From Oerskovia jenensis (GTDB lineage Bacteria > Actinomycetota > Actinomycetes > Actinomycetales > Cellulomonadaceae), in assembly GCF_016907235.1 (NCBI RefSeq), contig NZ_JAFBBO010000001.1:3720001-3784000 (forward strand): a stretch of DNA of 64,000 nt, given 5' to 3'. Positions 36,703 to 46,716 of the stretch are shown one piece after another. Within the stretch, counting starts at the first letter, position 1, and every line of letters starts with the position of its first letter. The notes beneath the pieces were generated by a model. That model ran no database searches. It had not been told where the DNA came from and saw nothing but the letters and a program-made list of their open reading frames with translations. The translations under genes were made by a program, and so were the position numbers.

Positions 36703-39700
36703 TCAGCGGGCGAACGCCTGCTCGAGCAGGACGGCCTGCTGGGCCTGGTGCTTCTTGGCCGTGCCGGCGGCGGTCGAGGCCGACGCCGGGCGCGCGACGA
36801 CCCGGACGCGCGGCAGGTCCTCGGGCAGGTTCACGTGGACGAACGACCACGCACCCTGGTTCTCCGGCTCGTCCTGGACCCACACGACCTCGGCGCCCGC
36901 GTACGTGGCGAGCTCCCGGCGGATGCCGTCCACGTCGAGCGGGTAGAGCTGCTCGAGGCGGACGATCGCCGTCTTGTCGTCCCCACGCTTGGCGCGCTCG
37001 GCGACCAGGTCGTAGTAGACGCGGCCCGTGCAGAGCAGGACGCGGTCCACGGACGCGGGGTTCGCCGTCGGGTCCCCGAGCACCGGCTGGAACGTGCCGG
37101 TCGTGAAGTCCTCGACCCCGGACGCGGCCGCCTTGAGACGCAGCAGCTGCTTGGGCGTGAACACCACGAGCGGACGACGCGGACGGGCGTACGCCTGCTG
37201 ACGCAGCAGGTGGAAGTACGACGCCGGCGTGGACGGCTGCGCGACCGTGAGGTTGTTCTCGGCGCACATCTGCAGGAAGCGCTCGATACGCGCCGACGAG
37301 TGGTCCGGTCCCTGGCCCTCGTAGCCGTGCGGCAGCAGCATGACGACCGAGGAGTTCTGGCCCCACTTCTGCTCGGCCGAGGAGATGAACTCGTCGATGA
37401 CGGTCTGGGCGCCGTTGACGAAGTCGCCGAACTGCGCCTCCCACAGCACCAGGGCGTCAGGGCGCTCGACCGAGTAGCCGTACTCGAAGCCGAGGGCCGC
37501 GTACTCGCTCAGGGAGGAGTCGTAGACCCAGAACTTCGCCTGGTCCGCCGACAGGTACAGCAGCGGGGTCCACTCGGCGCCGGTCTCGCGGTCGTGCAGG
37601 ACCGCGTGACGCTGCACGAACGTGCCACGGCGCGAGTCCTGCCCGGCGAGGCGCACGGGCGTGCCCTCGACGAGCAGCGAACCGAACGCGAGCAGCTCGC
37701 CGTAGCCCCAGTCGATGCCGCCGTTGGCGGACATCTGGTTGCGCTTCTCGAGGAGCTGCGCCAGCTTGGGGTGGACCGTGAAGCCCTCGGGCGGCGAGAC
37801 GTGCACCTGACCCACGCGCTCGATGATCGACTGGTCGATCGCGGTCTTCCACCCGACCATCGTGCCGGCGTCCTCGCGCTGGGACTCGGGGCGCTCGAGG
37901 CCCGCGACGGGCTCGGTGGCGGGCGACGGCGTGAAGCCGCCTTCCTTGGTCTCGGTGAAGACGCGCTCGAGCTGGGCCTGGTAGTCCTGCAGGACGTGCT
38001 CGGCCTCCTCGAGCGTGATGTCGCCGCGCGCGACGAGGTTCTCGGTGTAGAGCTTGCGCACCGAGCGCTTGGCCTCGATGAGGTTGTACATGAGCGGCTG
38101 CGTCATCGAGGGGTCGTCGCCCTCGTTGTGCCCGCGACGGCGGTAGCAGATCATGTCGATGATCACGTCGCGGTCGAACTGCTCGCGGAACGCGAAGGCG
38201 AGCTCGGCGACGCGCACGCACGCCTCGGGGTCGTCACCGTTCACGTGGAAGATCGGGACCTGGTAGCCCTTGGCGACGTCGGTCGAGTAGAGCGTCGAGC
38301 GCGACGAGGACGGGCCCGTGGTGAAGCCGACCTGGTTGTTGATGATGACGTGGATCGTGCCGCCCGTGCGGTAGCCGCGGAGCTGCGCGAGGTTCAGGAC
38401 CTCGGGGACCACGCCCTGGCCCGCGAAGGCCGCGTCGCCGTGGATGAGGATCGGCAGGACGGAGAAGCCGTCGCCGCCCAGGTCGATGCGGTCCTGCTTG
38501 GCGCGCACGATGCCCTCGAGCACCGGGTCGACCGCCTCGAGGTGCGAGGGGTTGGCCGCGAGGTAGACGCGCGTCTGCGCACCCGACTCGGCCGAGAACG
38601 TGCCCTCGGTGCCGAGGTGGTACTTGACGTCTCCCGAGCCCTGGACGCTCTTGGGGTCCTGGTTGCCCTCGAACTCGGCGAAGATCTGGGCGTAGCTCTT
38701 GCCCGCGATGTTCGCGAGGACGTTGAGGCGGCCACGGTGGGCCATACCGATGCAGACCTCGTCGAGGCCGCCGTCGGCCGCCTTGGACAGGACGGCGTCG
38801 AGCAGCGGGATGACGGACTCGCCGCCCTCGAGCGAGAAGCGCTTCTGGCCGACGAACTTGGTCTGCAGGAAGGTCTCGAACGCCTCCGCGGAGTTCAGGC
38901 GGCGCAGGATGCGCAGCTGGTCCTCGCGCGGGGTGCGGGCGTACCCGGACTCGAGGCGCTCCTGGAGCCAGCGACGCTGGGCGCGGTCCGCGAGGTGCAT
39001 GTACTCGATGCCGATCGAGCGGCAGTACGAGTCGCGCAGCAGGCCGAGGATGTCGCGCAGCGTCGACTTGGTCTTGCCGCCGAACCCGCCCGTGGGGAAG
39101 GTGCGGTCCAGGTCCCACAGCGTGAGGTCGTGGGTCTGGACGTCCAGGTCGGGGTGCTTGCGCTGACGGTAGGCGAGCGGGTCCGTGTCGGCCATGAGGT
39201 GGCCGCGCGAGCGGAACGAGTGGATGAGCTCGGCGATCTTGGCGGGCTTGGCCGCCTCGATCTCGGCGTCCGTCGTGTTGTCGCGGGTCCAGCGGACCGG
39301 CTCGTAGGGGATGCGCAGCGCGGCGAAGACGCGGTCGTAGAACCCGTCCTCACCGATCAGCTTGGTCCCGAGGATGCGCAGGAACTCGCCGGACTGGGCG
39401 CCCTGGATGATGCGGTGGTCGTAGGTCGACGTGATCGTCAGGACCTTCGAGACGCCGAGGCGCGCGAGCTGCTCGACCGAGGCGCCCGCGAACTCCGCGG
39501 GGTAGTCCATCGCGCCGACGCCGATGATCGTGCCCTGGCCCTGCATGAGGCGCGGGACCGAGTGCACGGTGCCGATGCCGCCCGGGTTGGTGAGCGAGAT
39601 GGTCGTGCCGGCGAAGTCGTCGACGGTGAGCTTGTTGCCGCGGGCCCGGCGCACCAGGTCCTCGTAGGCCGCCCAGAACTGGGCGAAGTCCATCTGCTCG

Positions 39701-40572
39701 GCCTTCTTGACGCTCGGCACGAGGAGCTGGCGGGTGCCGTCCGGCTTGGCGAGGTCGATCGCGAGACCGAAGTTGACGTGCGCCGGGTTGTTCACCGCGG
39801 GCTTGCCGTCGAGCTGGGTGTAGCTCGAGTTCATGGCCGGCATCTCGCCGAGGGCCTCGACGAGCGCGTAGCCGATGAGGTGCGTGAACGAGATCTTGCC
39901 GCCGCGCCCCCGGGCGAGGTGGTTGTTGATCACGATGCGGTTGTCGACCATGAGCTTGGCCGGCACGGCGCGCACCGAGGTCGCGGTCGGGACCTCGAGG
40001 CTCGCCTCCATGTTCACGACGACGCGCGCGGCGGGGCCGCGCAGCTTCTGCACGTCGTCCGAGGCGTCGGGCGCGTCGGACTTCGACTTCGCGGCGGCCA
40101 CGGCCGCGTACGGCGCCGTGGCGGGCTGCGCGGTCGCGACCGGGCGGTTGGCCTTCACGGCCGCGATCGCCGCGTTGACGGTCGGGTCGGCGGGGACCAC
40201 GGGGGACTTGGGGCGCTGGGCGGACTCACCGGCCGCAGAGCCGTCGGTCGCCGGTACGGCGCTCGTGGGACGGGCCGGCGGCGCTGCCGGTGCGTTCGCC
40301 GGGATCTGGACCGCGGGAGCCGGGGTCGCGACGGCGGGCGTCGAGGTCCCTGCGGCGGGGGCGGCGCTCCCGTTCACCTCGCTCGCCTTGTCCCCGGGAC
40401 GGTAGTCCGCGAAGAACTCCCACCACGCGGGATCGACCGCGTTCTTGTCCTTGAGGTATTGCTCGTAGAGCTCGTCGACAAGCCATTCGTTGGCGCCGAA
40501 CACAGAACTTGCTGCGCTGATCGACTCTGACTCAGCCTTCGGGGACACGCGAGGATCGCCCACTTTCACCAC
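36703..40572 (-). CDS. kgd: Multifunctional 2-oxoglutarate decarboxylase/dehydrogenase E1-E2 (Kgd)
   Basis: 1289 residues, the actinobacterial fusion that replaces separate SucA and SucB. The N-terminal helix NEWLVDELYEQYLKD precedes an Ala/Pro-rich linker (to about 160), the E2-type succinyltransferase domain (about 165-400, ending with the YDHRIIQG catalytic motif near 385), then the thiamine-diphosphate E1 domains with HGDAAFAGQGVV and the C-terminal transketolase part. There is no lipoyl domain, as expected; the lipoyl carrier is on a separate protein. It connects the TCA cycle to glutamate supply. Two GTG codons lie at the start (40572 and 40569). No partner genes are next to it. Confidence 0.95.
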   Translation of the reverse strand: MVKVGDPRVSPKAESESISAASSVFGANEWLVDELYEQYLKDKNAVDPAWWEFFADYRPGDKASEVNGSAAPAAGTSTPAVATPAPAVQIPANAPAAPPARPTSAVPATDGSAAGESAQRPKSPVVPADPTVNAAIAAVKANRPVATAQPATAPYAAVAAAKSKSDAPDASDDVQKLRGPAARVVVNMEASLEVPTATSVRAVPAKLMVDNRIVINNHLARGRGGKISFTHLIGYALVEALGEMPAMNSSYTQLDGKPAVNNPAHVNFGLAIDLAKPDGTRQLLVPSVKKAEQMDFAQFWAAYEDLVRRARGNKLTVDDFAGTTISLTNPGGIGTVHSVPRLMQGQGTIIGVGAMDYPAEFAGASVEQLARLGVSKVLTITSTYDHRIIQGAQSGEFLRILGTKLIGEDGFYDRVFAALRIPYEPVRWTRDNTTDAEIEAAKPAKIAELIHSFRSRGHLMADTDPLAYRQRKHPDLDVQTHDLTLWDLDRTFPTGGFGGKTKSTLRDILGLLRDSYCRSIGIEYMHLADRAQRRWLQERLESGYARTPREDQLRILRRLNSAEAFETFLQTKFVGQKRFSLEGGESVIPLLDAVLSKAADGGLDEVCIGMAHRGRLNVLANIAGKSYAQIFAEFEGNQDPKSVQGSGDVKYHLGTEGTFSAESGAQTRVYLAANPSHLEAVDPVLEGIVRAKQDRIDLGGDGFSVLPILIHGDAAFAGQGVVPEVLNLAQLRGYRTGGTIHVIINNQVGFTTGPSSSRSTLYSTDVAKGYQVPIFHVNGDDPEACVRVAELAFAFREQFDRDVIIDMICYRRRGHNEGDDPSMTQPLMYNLIEAKRSVRKLYTENLVARGDITLEEAEHVLQDYQAQLERVFTETKEGGFTPSPATEPVAGLERPESQREDAGTMVGWKTAIDQSIIERVGQVHVSPPEGFTVHPKLAQLLEKRNQMSANGGIDWGYGELLAFGSLLVEGTPVRLAGQDSRRGTFVQRHAVLHDRETGAEWTPLLYLSADQAKFWVYDSSLSEYAALGFEYGYSVERPDALVLWEAQFGDFVNGAQTVIDEFISSAEQKWGQNSSVVMLLPHGYEGQGPDHSSARIERFLQMCAENNLTVAQPSTPASYFHLLRQQAYARPRRPLVVFTPKQLLRLKAAASGVEDFTTGTFQPVLGDPTANPASVDRVLLCTGRVYYDLVAERAKRGDDKTAIVRLEQLYPLDVDGIRRELATYAGAEVVWVQDEPENQGAWSFVHVNLPEDLPRVRVVARPASASTAAGTAKKHQAQQAVLLEQAFAR

Positions 40573-40591
40573 TGATCGTCACTGGATATCG

Positions 40592-40620
40592 GGTACCTAG
40601 TCCGGAACCGGACCCGTCAA
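40592..40620 (-). promoter_or_regulatory. Candidate kgd promoter with internal inverted repeat
   Basis: On the minus strand TTGACG (40620-40615) is followed by a TAGGTA-like hexamer at 15 bp. Between them lies GTCCGG-AA-CCGGAC (40600-40613), a perfect 6-bp inverted repeat that could be a repressor site. Confidence 0.4.
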
Positions 40621-40804
40621 GCCTAGGCCCTCCGGTCTGCTCGTCGGCGCCCCTGGCGGTGGAAATGTGCAGGGTGTCGGCTGCTTCTTCACCAGACGTC
40701 TGCGCGAGGCAAAAGGGGGGGCAACGGTCACCTGTTCGCTGACCAAAGGTCAGGTCGTTTTAGACCATCGCCGGGTATTTCCCGGTGCGAGTGTGACGAA
40801 GGTC

Positions 40805-41955
40805 TCACTCGGCAGTGTCGGAGGTTCGTCCCTTCCGGTCGTCAGGACGAGGTACTCCGGGGTGCCCGAGGATCTCGGGGAGGTCGTCCAGGAGGCCCGT
40901 GGTGTGCGGTGCGGGGTGGGCCGGGAAGGTCAGGCGCATGGTCGCCCCCTGCTGCGAGTCCGCGACCTCGATGCGCCCGCCGTGCAGGTCGACCGCCCAG
41001 CGCACGATCGCGAGCCCGATCCCGGTCCCGCCCGTGGACGAGTGGCCGTGCGAGGGGGCGTTGCCCCGGGCGAAGCGTTCGAAGATCCGCTCGCGGTCCT
41101 TCTTCGCGATGCCGGGCCCCTGATCGATGACCTCGATCACCACGTCGTCGTCCACGGGGTAGGCCTCGAGGCGGATCTCCCCGCCCTGGGGCGAGTGGCG
41201 GATCGCGTTCTGGAGCAGGTTGGTGATGATCTGTCGCAGCCGCTCGGGGTCCGCGGGGAGCGTCAGGTCCTCCGGGGTCACGTCGATCACGTACCGCAGC
41301 TGCTTGCCGGCCTCGACCATGGAGACGGCGTCGGCGTTCTCCTCGAGGAAGTCGCCGAGCGGGACGTCCTGGACGTTGAGCGCCGCGGCCCCCGCCTCGA
41401 TCCGGGACAGGTCCAGGAGGTACGTCACGAGGCGCGTCAGGCGCTCGGTCTGGGCGAGCGCCATCTCCATGGTCGCCGGGTTCGCCTCGCTCACGCCGTC
41501 GACGACGTTCTCGAGCTGGGCCTGCAGCGCCGCGATGGGGGTGCGCAGCTCGTGCGAGACGTTCGCGATGAGCTCGCGCCGCATCTGGTCGGAGGACGCG
41601 AGGTCCTCGGCCATGATGTTGAAGGCGACGGCGAGCTGGCCCACCTCGTCGCGGCTCGTCGCACGCACGCGTCGGCTGTAGTCGCCGTCGGCCATGGACT
41701 GCGCCGCCGCGGTCATCTCCCGCAGCGGCGACGTCATGCCGCGCGCGAGGATCTGCGTGAGCAGGAGCGAGAGCACGATCGCGAGGGGGAACGTGCGGGT
41801 CGGTCCGAGCTTGTTCTGCTGACCGAGCCAGGTGATGAGGACCGCGAGCGTGACCGTCGCGAAGACCAGCACGCCGAGCTTGATCTTGAGCGACCGGAAC
41901 GAGTCGAGTGGCCGGACGTCCGGGAGGTGGGGGCGGATGGTCCGGGGGCCGGAGG

Positions 41956-41959
<4 letters not shown>
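40805..41959 (-). CDS. Sensor histidine kinase
   Basis: 384 residues. One or two transmembrane helices (about 25-45 and 55-74) lie close together, so there is almost no external sensor domain. HAMP (LARGMTSPLREMTAAAQ) and HisKA with NVSHELRTP place the phospho-His at 136. The ATPase domain has NLLQNAIRHSP, DQGPGIA and GGTGIGLAIVRWAVDLHGG. A short outer part suggests it senses membrane state or a partner protein. GTG 41959 overlaps the response regulator stop by 4 bp. The C-terminal 40 residues are variable. Confidence 0.92.
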
Positions 41960-42717
<758 letters not shown>

Positions 42718-42892
42718 GGCACCAGCGTGGCACAAGCGAGGCGACGATGGCCGCAGGACGGGCGAAAGTTCCGCTGATGTCCGTGGTGTTCCGGTGGGCG
42801 TTCGGTGCTCGTCCGGTGAGCGGGGCGAAGCGGGACCGGGTGCGCTGCTCCGGATGGACGCCTCGCCTCGGGCCGATAGCATCGTTGCCACG

Positions 42893-42934
42893 ATGAAGAG
42901 CACACCCCGATATCCGTGGAGCACCCCGTGGTAG
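42893..42934 (+). CDS. Upstream leader ORF, 13 codons, overlapping the CNNM gene start
   Basis: ATG at 42893 opens a 13-codon frame (MKSTPRYPWSTPW) whose TAG at 42932-42934 overlaps the start GTG (42928) of the next gene. TAGCAT at 42877-42882 lies 10 nt upstream and could be the -10 box. Such an arrangement often couples or gates translation of the main gene. The peptide has no family. Confidence 0.35.
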   Translation: MKSTPRYPWSTPW

Positions 42935-44469
42935 GCGACTGGTTGATGGTCGCGCTGGGGGTGCTCCTGACCGCAGGTACAGCAGTCTTCGTGGCGAGCG
43001 AGTTCTCCCTCGTGACCCTCGACCCCGCCGTCCTGACCAAGCCCGGGACCGCCGAAGACGACGAGCAGGGCGGTCCGGACGACGCTCCGCCGGGTGGTGC
43101 GCGCGAGGTGGGCGGCCACGCGGCCCGGGCGCGCAGCGACCGTCGCGACCGCAGCGTCCGGGTGGGCCTCAAGCACCTGTCGACCGAGCTCTCGTCGGCG
43201 CAGGTCGGCATCACGATCACGACCATCCTGCTCGGCTACACGGCCCAGCCCGCCCTCCAGAACCTCATCGGTGACGCTCTCGGGAGCACGGCGCTCGGGG
43301 CGAGCGCGGCCACGGTCCTCGCGGTGGTCCTGGCGCTCGTCGTGGTGAACCTCTTCTCGATGCTCTTCGGTGAGCTCATCCCCAAGAACTTCGCGCTCTC
43401 GACCCCGTACGCCACGGCCCGACAGGTGGTCCCGGTCCAGCGCCAGTTCACCAAGCTCTTCCGACCGGTCATCTCGGTGCTCAACGGCTCGGCGAACGCG
43501 ATCCTGCGGCGCGTGGGCGTCGAGCCTCGTGAGGAGCTCTCGGGGGCACGCTCGGCCTCGGAGCTCGCGGCACTCGTCAAGCGTTCGGCCCAGGAGGGCA
43601 CCCTGAACACCGCCGTCGCCACGCTCCTGACCAACTCGATCGAGCTCGACGAGCTCAGCGCGGTCGACGTCATGACGGACCGCATGCGCATGGTGGTCCT
43701 GCGTCGTGACGACACGGCCGCGGACGTCGTGGCGCTCGCGCGCACCTCGGGCCACTCGCGCTTTCCCGTGATCGGCGAGGACCGCGACGACGTGCTCGGC
43801 CTCGTCCACCTGCGACGGGCCGTCGGGGTACCGCACGAGCGCCGCTCCGAGGTGCCTGCGGCCGCTCTCATGGTCGAGGCCCCCCGCGTCCCGGAGACGG
43901 TCGCGCTGGGTCCGCTGCTCGTCGAGCTGCGCGGGTTCGGCCTGCAGATGGCCGTCGTCGTCGACGAGTACGGCGGCACGTCCGGCGTCGTGACGCTCGA
44001 GGACGTGGTCGAGGAGCTCGTGGGCGACGTCGCGGACGAGCACGATCCCCGCCGGGCCGGCGTGGCGCGGGGGACGGACGGTTCGTGGATCGTCCCGGGG
44101 GTCATCCGCCCGGACGAGCTCCTGGAGTCGACGGGTCTCGAGGTCCCCGAGGACGGTGCGTACGAGACCCTGGGTGGGCTGGTCATGGCCGACCTGGGCC
44201 GGGTGCCCGAGGTGGGCGACGAGGTCCGGGCAGGGGTCGTCGTGCTACGGGTCGAGGCCATGGAGGGGCGCCGCGTCGAGCGCCTCCGGGTGCGCGTGCT
44301 CGCGTCGCCCGACGAGCCCGACGAGCCCGACGAGCCCGACGGCGAGGCCGGGTCCCGAGCGGGTGGGGCGCCGTCCCCGAGCACTCCGCGCTGGCCCGCG
44401 CCCGAACGTCCCCCTGGCGCGGTGCCGCGCTCGGGTGAGGACTCCTCGACGTCCGGAGGTGCACGGTGA
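42928..44469 (+). CDS. CNNM/HlyC-CorC family membrane protein 1
   Basis: 513 residues. The CNNM transmembrane domain (about 1-200) has FVASEFSLVTLDP at the front, an acidic/Arg-rich loop, and VLAVVLALVVVNLFSMLFGELIPKNFA. Two CBS domains follow (VMTDRMRMVVLRRDD, and MAVVVDEYGGTSGVVTLEDVVEELVGDV). The CorC/HlyC domain (about 365-455) ends the folded part, and a tail with DEP repeats and Ser/Pro follows. CNNM proteins transport or sense Mg2+ or Na+. GTG 42928 has a GGAG ribosome site at 6 nt; GTG 42916 is a poorer option. Confidence 0.88.
   Translation: MVGDWLMVALGVLLTAGTAVFVASEFSLVTLDPAVLTKPGTAEDDEQGGPDDAPPGGAREVGGHAARARSDRRDRSVRVGLKHLSTELSSAQVGITITTILLGYTAQPALQNLIGDALGSTALGASAATVLAVVLALVVVNLFSMLFGELIPKNFALSTPYATARQVVPVQRQFTKLFRPVISVLNGSANAILRRVGVEPREELSGARSASELAALVKRSAQEGTLNTAVATLLTNSIELDELSAVDVMTDRMRMVVLRRDDTAADVVALARTSGHSRFPVIGEDRDDVLGLVHLRRAVGVPHERRSEVPAAALMVEAPRVPETVALGPLLVELRGFGLQMAVVVDEYGGTSGVVTLEDVVEELVGDVADEHDPRRAGVARGTDGSWIVPGVIRPDELLESTGLEVPEDGAYETLGGLVMADLGRVPEVGDEVRAGVVVLRVEAMEGRRVERLRVRVLASPDEPDEPDEPDGEAGSRAGGAPSPSTPRWPAPERPPGAVPRSGEDSSTSGGAR
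44309..44341 (+). repeat. 9-bp coding repeat, DEP units
   Basis: GACGAGCCC is repeated head to tail three times followed by a partial copy, coding for DEPDEPDEPD in the C-terminal tail of the CNNM protein. Confidence 0.8.
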
Positions 44470-45599
44470 GCTCGACCGCCGCCCTCCTCCTGGGCCTGTT
44501 CCTGCTGGCGGCCAACGCGTTCTTCGTGGGCGCGGAGTTCGCGATCATCTCGGCCCGTCGCAGCGCGATCGAGCCCCTCGCCGCGCAGGGGAACCGCCGC
44601 GCCCAGACGGTCCTGTGGGCCATGGAGCACGTCTCGCTCATGCTCGCGTGCGCCCAGCTCGGCGTCACGGTGTGCTCGGTCGGGCTCGGTGTCGTCGCGG
44701 AACCGGCCGTCGCGCACCTCATCGAGGTGCCGCTGCACGCCCTGGGCGTGAGCCCGTCGCTCACGCACCCCATCGCGTTCGTCGTCGCGTTGTCGATCGT
44801 GGTCTACCTGCACGTGGTCCTCGGCGAGATGGTCCCCAAGAACCTCGCGGTGTCGGGCCCGGAGAAGGCCGTCATGTGGTTCGGGCCGCCGCTCGTGGTG
44901 CTGGGCCGCATCCTCAAGCCGATCATCGTCTCGCTCAACTGGCTCGCGAACCACGTGGTGCGCTGGACCGGCGTCGAGCCCAAGGACGAGGTCGCCTCGG
45001 TCTTCACGGCCGAGCAGGTGCAGTCGATCGTCGAGCACTCGCAGGCCGAGGGCATCCTCCAGGACGAGCAGGGCCTGCTCTCGGGGGCCATCGAGTTCTC
45101 GGAACGCACGGCGGCCGAGGTCATGGTGCCGGTCGAGCGCCTGGTGACCGTGGTCGAGGGGTGCACGCCCGACGAGATCGAGCGCCTGGTCGCCAAGACG
45201 GGCTTCAGCCGGTTCCCGGTCGCCGACGTGCACGGTGAGCTCGTCGGCTACCTGCACCTCAAGGACGTGCTGTACGCGAGCGGCGAGGACCGGTTCCTGC
45301 CGGTGCCCTCGTGGCGGGTGCGCGCGCTCGCGACGGCCGAGCCGGGTGACGAGATCGAGGACACCCTGCGGGCGATGCAGCGGTCGGGCGCGCACCTGGC
45401 GCGTGTGGACGCGGGGCGGGAGGACCGCGAGGGCGACGTCCTGGGAGGCCCGGGAGTCCCGGGAGTCCCGGCCGCCGCAGGGCCCGACGCCGGCGCGCCG
45501 GACCGCGGTCCCGGCGCCCTGGGCGTCGTCTTCCTCGAGGACATCCTGGAGGAGCTCGTCGGAGAGGTGCGGGACGCGATGCAGCGTCGCGTCCACTGA
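44466..45599 (+). CDS. CNNM family membrane protein 2, without CorC domain
   Basis: 377 residues, paralogue of the previous protein. The transmembrane domain has FVGAEFAIISARRS, then VVALSIVVYLHVVLGEMVPKNLAVSGPEKA. Two CBS units follow; the second is interrupted by a Gly/Pro/Asp-rich insertion of about 30 residues before GVVFLEDILEELVGEV. The CorC/HlyC C-terminal domain is absent. GTG 44466 overlaps the first gene's stop by 4 bp, so the two are probably co-produced and may form a heteromer. Confidence 0.88.
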   Translation: MSSTAALLLGLFLLAANAFFVGAEFAIISARRSAIEPLAAQGNRRAQTVLWAMEHVSLMLACAQLGVTVCSVGLGVVAEPAVAHLIEVPLHALGVSPSLTHPIAFVVALSIVVYLHVVLGEMVPKNLAVSGPEKAVMWFGPPLVVLGRILKPIIVSLNWLANHVVRWTGVEPKDEVASVFTAEQVQSIVEHSQAEGILQDEQGLLSGAIEFSERTAAEVMVPVERLVTVVEGCTPDEIERLVAKTGFSRFPVADVHGELVGYLHLKDVLYASGEDRFLPVPSWRVRALATAEPGDEIEDTLRAMQRSGAHLARVDAGREDREGDVLGGPGVPGVPAAAGPDAGAPDRGPGALGVVFLEDILEELVGEVRDAMQRRVH

Positions 45600-45600
45600 G

Positions 45601-45635
45601 CCCGGTCGTGCCTGGCCGGACCGGGCACGACCGGG
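45601..45635 (+). terminator. 12-bp perfect hairpin after the CNNM pair
   Basis: CCCGGTCGTGCC (45601-45612) and its inverse (45624-45635) start one base after the stop codon; loop 11 nt. The next 100 bp to the M15 promoter are GC-rich direct repeats without a gene. Confidence 0.8.
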
Positions 45636-45739
45636 ACCTGCCGGGCCGGGACGTGCCGGGCCCGACCCCGGGCGGACGGGGCGCGGCGGACGCGTCCTGT
45701 CCTGCGCCCGCCCGCTCCGCGGCCCGGTGAACAGGGGAC

Positions 45740-45768
45740 TTGGCTTACCGACCGCCCACGGATATCGT
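45740..45768 (+). promoter_or_regulatory. Sigma70-type promoter of the M15 peptidase gene
   Basis: TTGGCT (45740-45745), 17-bp spacer, TATCGT (45763-45768). The start site would be near 45775, leaving a leader of about 130 nt before the GTG. The leader contains a TCCTC/GAGGA hairpin near 45797-45811. I looked for the c-di-AMP riboswitch consensus common upstream of such genes and did not find it. Confidence 0.6.
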
Positions 45769-45902
45769 GTCCGATGCTTCGTCTGGCACGGTTCCTCCGG
45801 TAGAGGAGGGTCGTCCTTTCCGCGAGCTGCAGTGTGTTTCTTGTCGTCTGTACCGTTCCGGCCACCGCGAGGTGTCCGGGCGGTTCCTCGAACGGAGGTC
45901 CG

Positions 45903-46703
45903 GTGGAGTCGGTGTCGACGTCCCAGTCCTCCGACTCCCGACGCGCTCGGCGCGAGGCGGACACCGGGCACAAGGGGCGCCGTCGGGCGGAGATCCCCTC
46001 GCACCAGCGCTGGGCTCCTCGCATGGCGGTCCTCGGGACGCTCGCGGTCGCGACCATCGCCATGCCGTTGTCGGCCGGAGCGCAGGACGGCCCCGCAGCC
46101 CCCTTCGGCCCGGACGGGACGCCGACCGGGCCGAGCGCCCTGGACCTCGTGAGCAACCCGACCGCGGCAGAGGCCACGTCCGAGTACGTCGCGTCGGCCC
46201 CGAAGATCGACGGCCGGGCCCAGGCCGCGAGCCGCTCGGTCGAGCGTGCGCCGCTGCCCAACTGCGACCCCACGGTCAAGGTCACGAGCGCCAACGGTCG
46301 GCTCACCGGGCACGAGTTGTGCGACCTGTGGCAGCCGGGGGAGTCGTTGCGTCCGGACGCGGCGGTCGCGCTGTCGGCCATGAACGAGGCCTTCCGGTCG
46401 ACGTTCGGTCGTGACATGTGCCTGGTCTCGAGCTACCGGACCATCGCGTCGCAGGTCTCGCTCAAGGGCTCGCGCGGGGGGTTCGCGGCCAAGCCCGGGA
46501 CCTCGTTCCACGGCTGGGGCCTCGCGATCGACCTGTGCTCGAGCGAGACGGGCAACCGTGAGGTCTACTCGTGGATCACCAGGAACGGCGGCCTGTACGG
46601 CTGGGCCAACCCGTCGTGGGCCAAGCGCGGCGGAGGCGGCGCCTACGAGCCGTGGCACTTCGAGTTCACCGAGGGTGTCGTCGAGCACGGTGGCCTTCTC
46701 TGA
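45903..46703 (+). CDS. M15 family D-alanyl-D-alanine carboxypeptidase-like protein, secreted
   Basis: 266 residues. After a basic 40-residue lead comes a signal segment (MAVLGTLAVATIAMPLSAGAQ), so the protein is exported. The C-terminal VanY/M15B domain carries SSYRTIASQ, then SFHGWGLAIDL (zinc His and Asp) and YEPWHFEF (Glu/His), the catalytic and zinc-binding set. It should trim peptidoglycan peptides. The folded part starts with a Cys pair region (NCDPTVKV and ELCDLW). GTG 45903 has GGAGG only 4 nt upstream; GTG 45912 is possible. An MtrA target is plausible but unproven. Confidence 0.85.
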   Translation: MESVSTSQSSDSRRARREADTGHKGRRRAEIPSHQRWAPRMAVLGTLAVATIAMPLSAGAQDGPAAPFGPDGTPTGPSALDLVSNPTAAEATSEYVASAPKIDGRAQAASRSVERAPLPNCDPTVKVTSANGRLTGHELCDLWQPGESLRPDAAVALSAMNEAFRSTFGRDMCLVSSYRTIASQVSLKGSRGGFAAKPGTSFHGWGLAIDLCSSETGNREVYSWITRNGGLYGWANPSWAKRGGGGAYEPWHFEFTEGVVEHGGLL

Positions 46704-46716
46704 CGGGTCCCGTCAG
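46700..46716. terminator. Palindrome covering both convergent stop codons
   Basis: CTGACGGG (46700-46707) and CCCGTCAG (46709-46716) mirror each other around one base. The arms contain the M15 stop (46701-46703) and the antiporter stop (46713-46715). Confidence 0.5.

Noticed and set aside
35647-40530. A 1627-codon open frame opposite kgd
   Set aside because: It is a GC-driven shadow of kgd; no motif, no ribosome site, and it crosses the reductase gene and a terminator.
45775-45902. c-di-AMP (ydaO) riboswitch upstream of the M15 gene
   Set aside because: The conserved core blocks of that riboswitch are not present.
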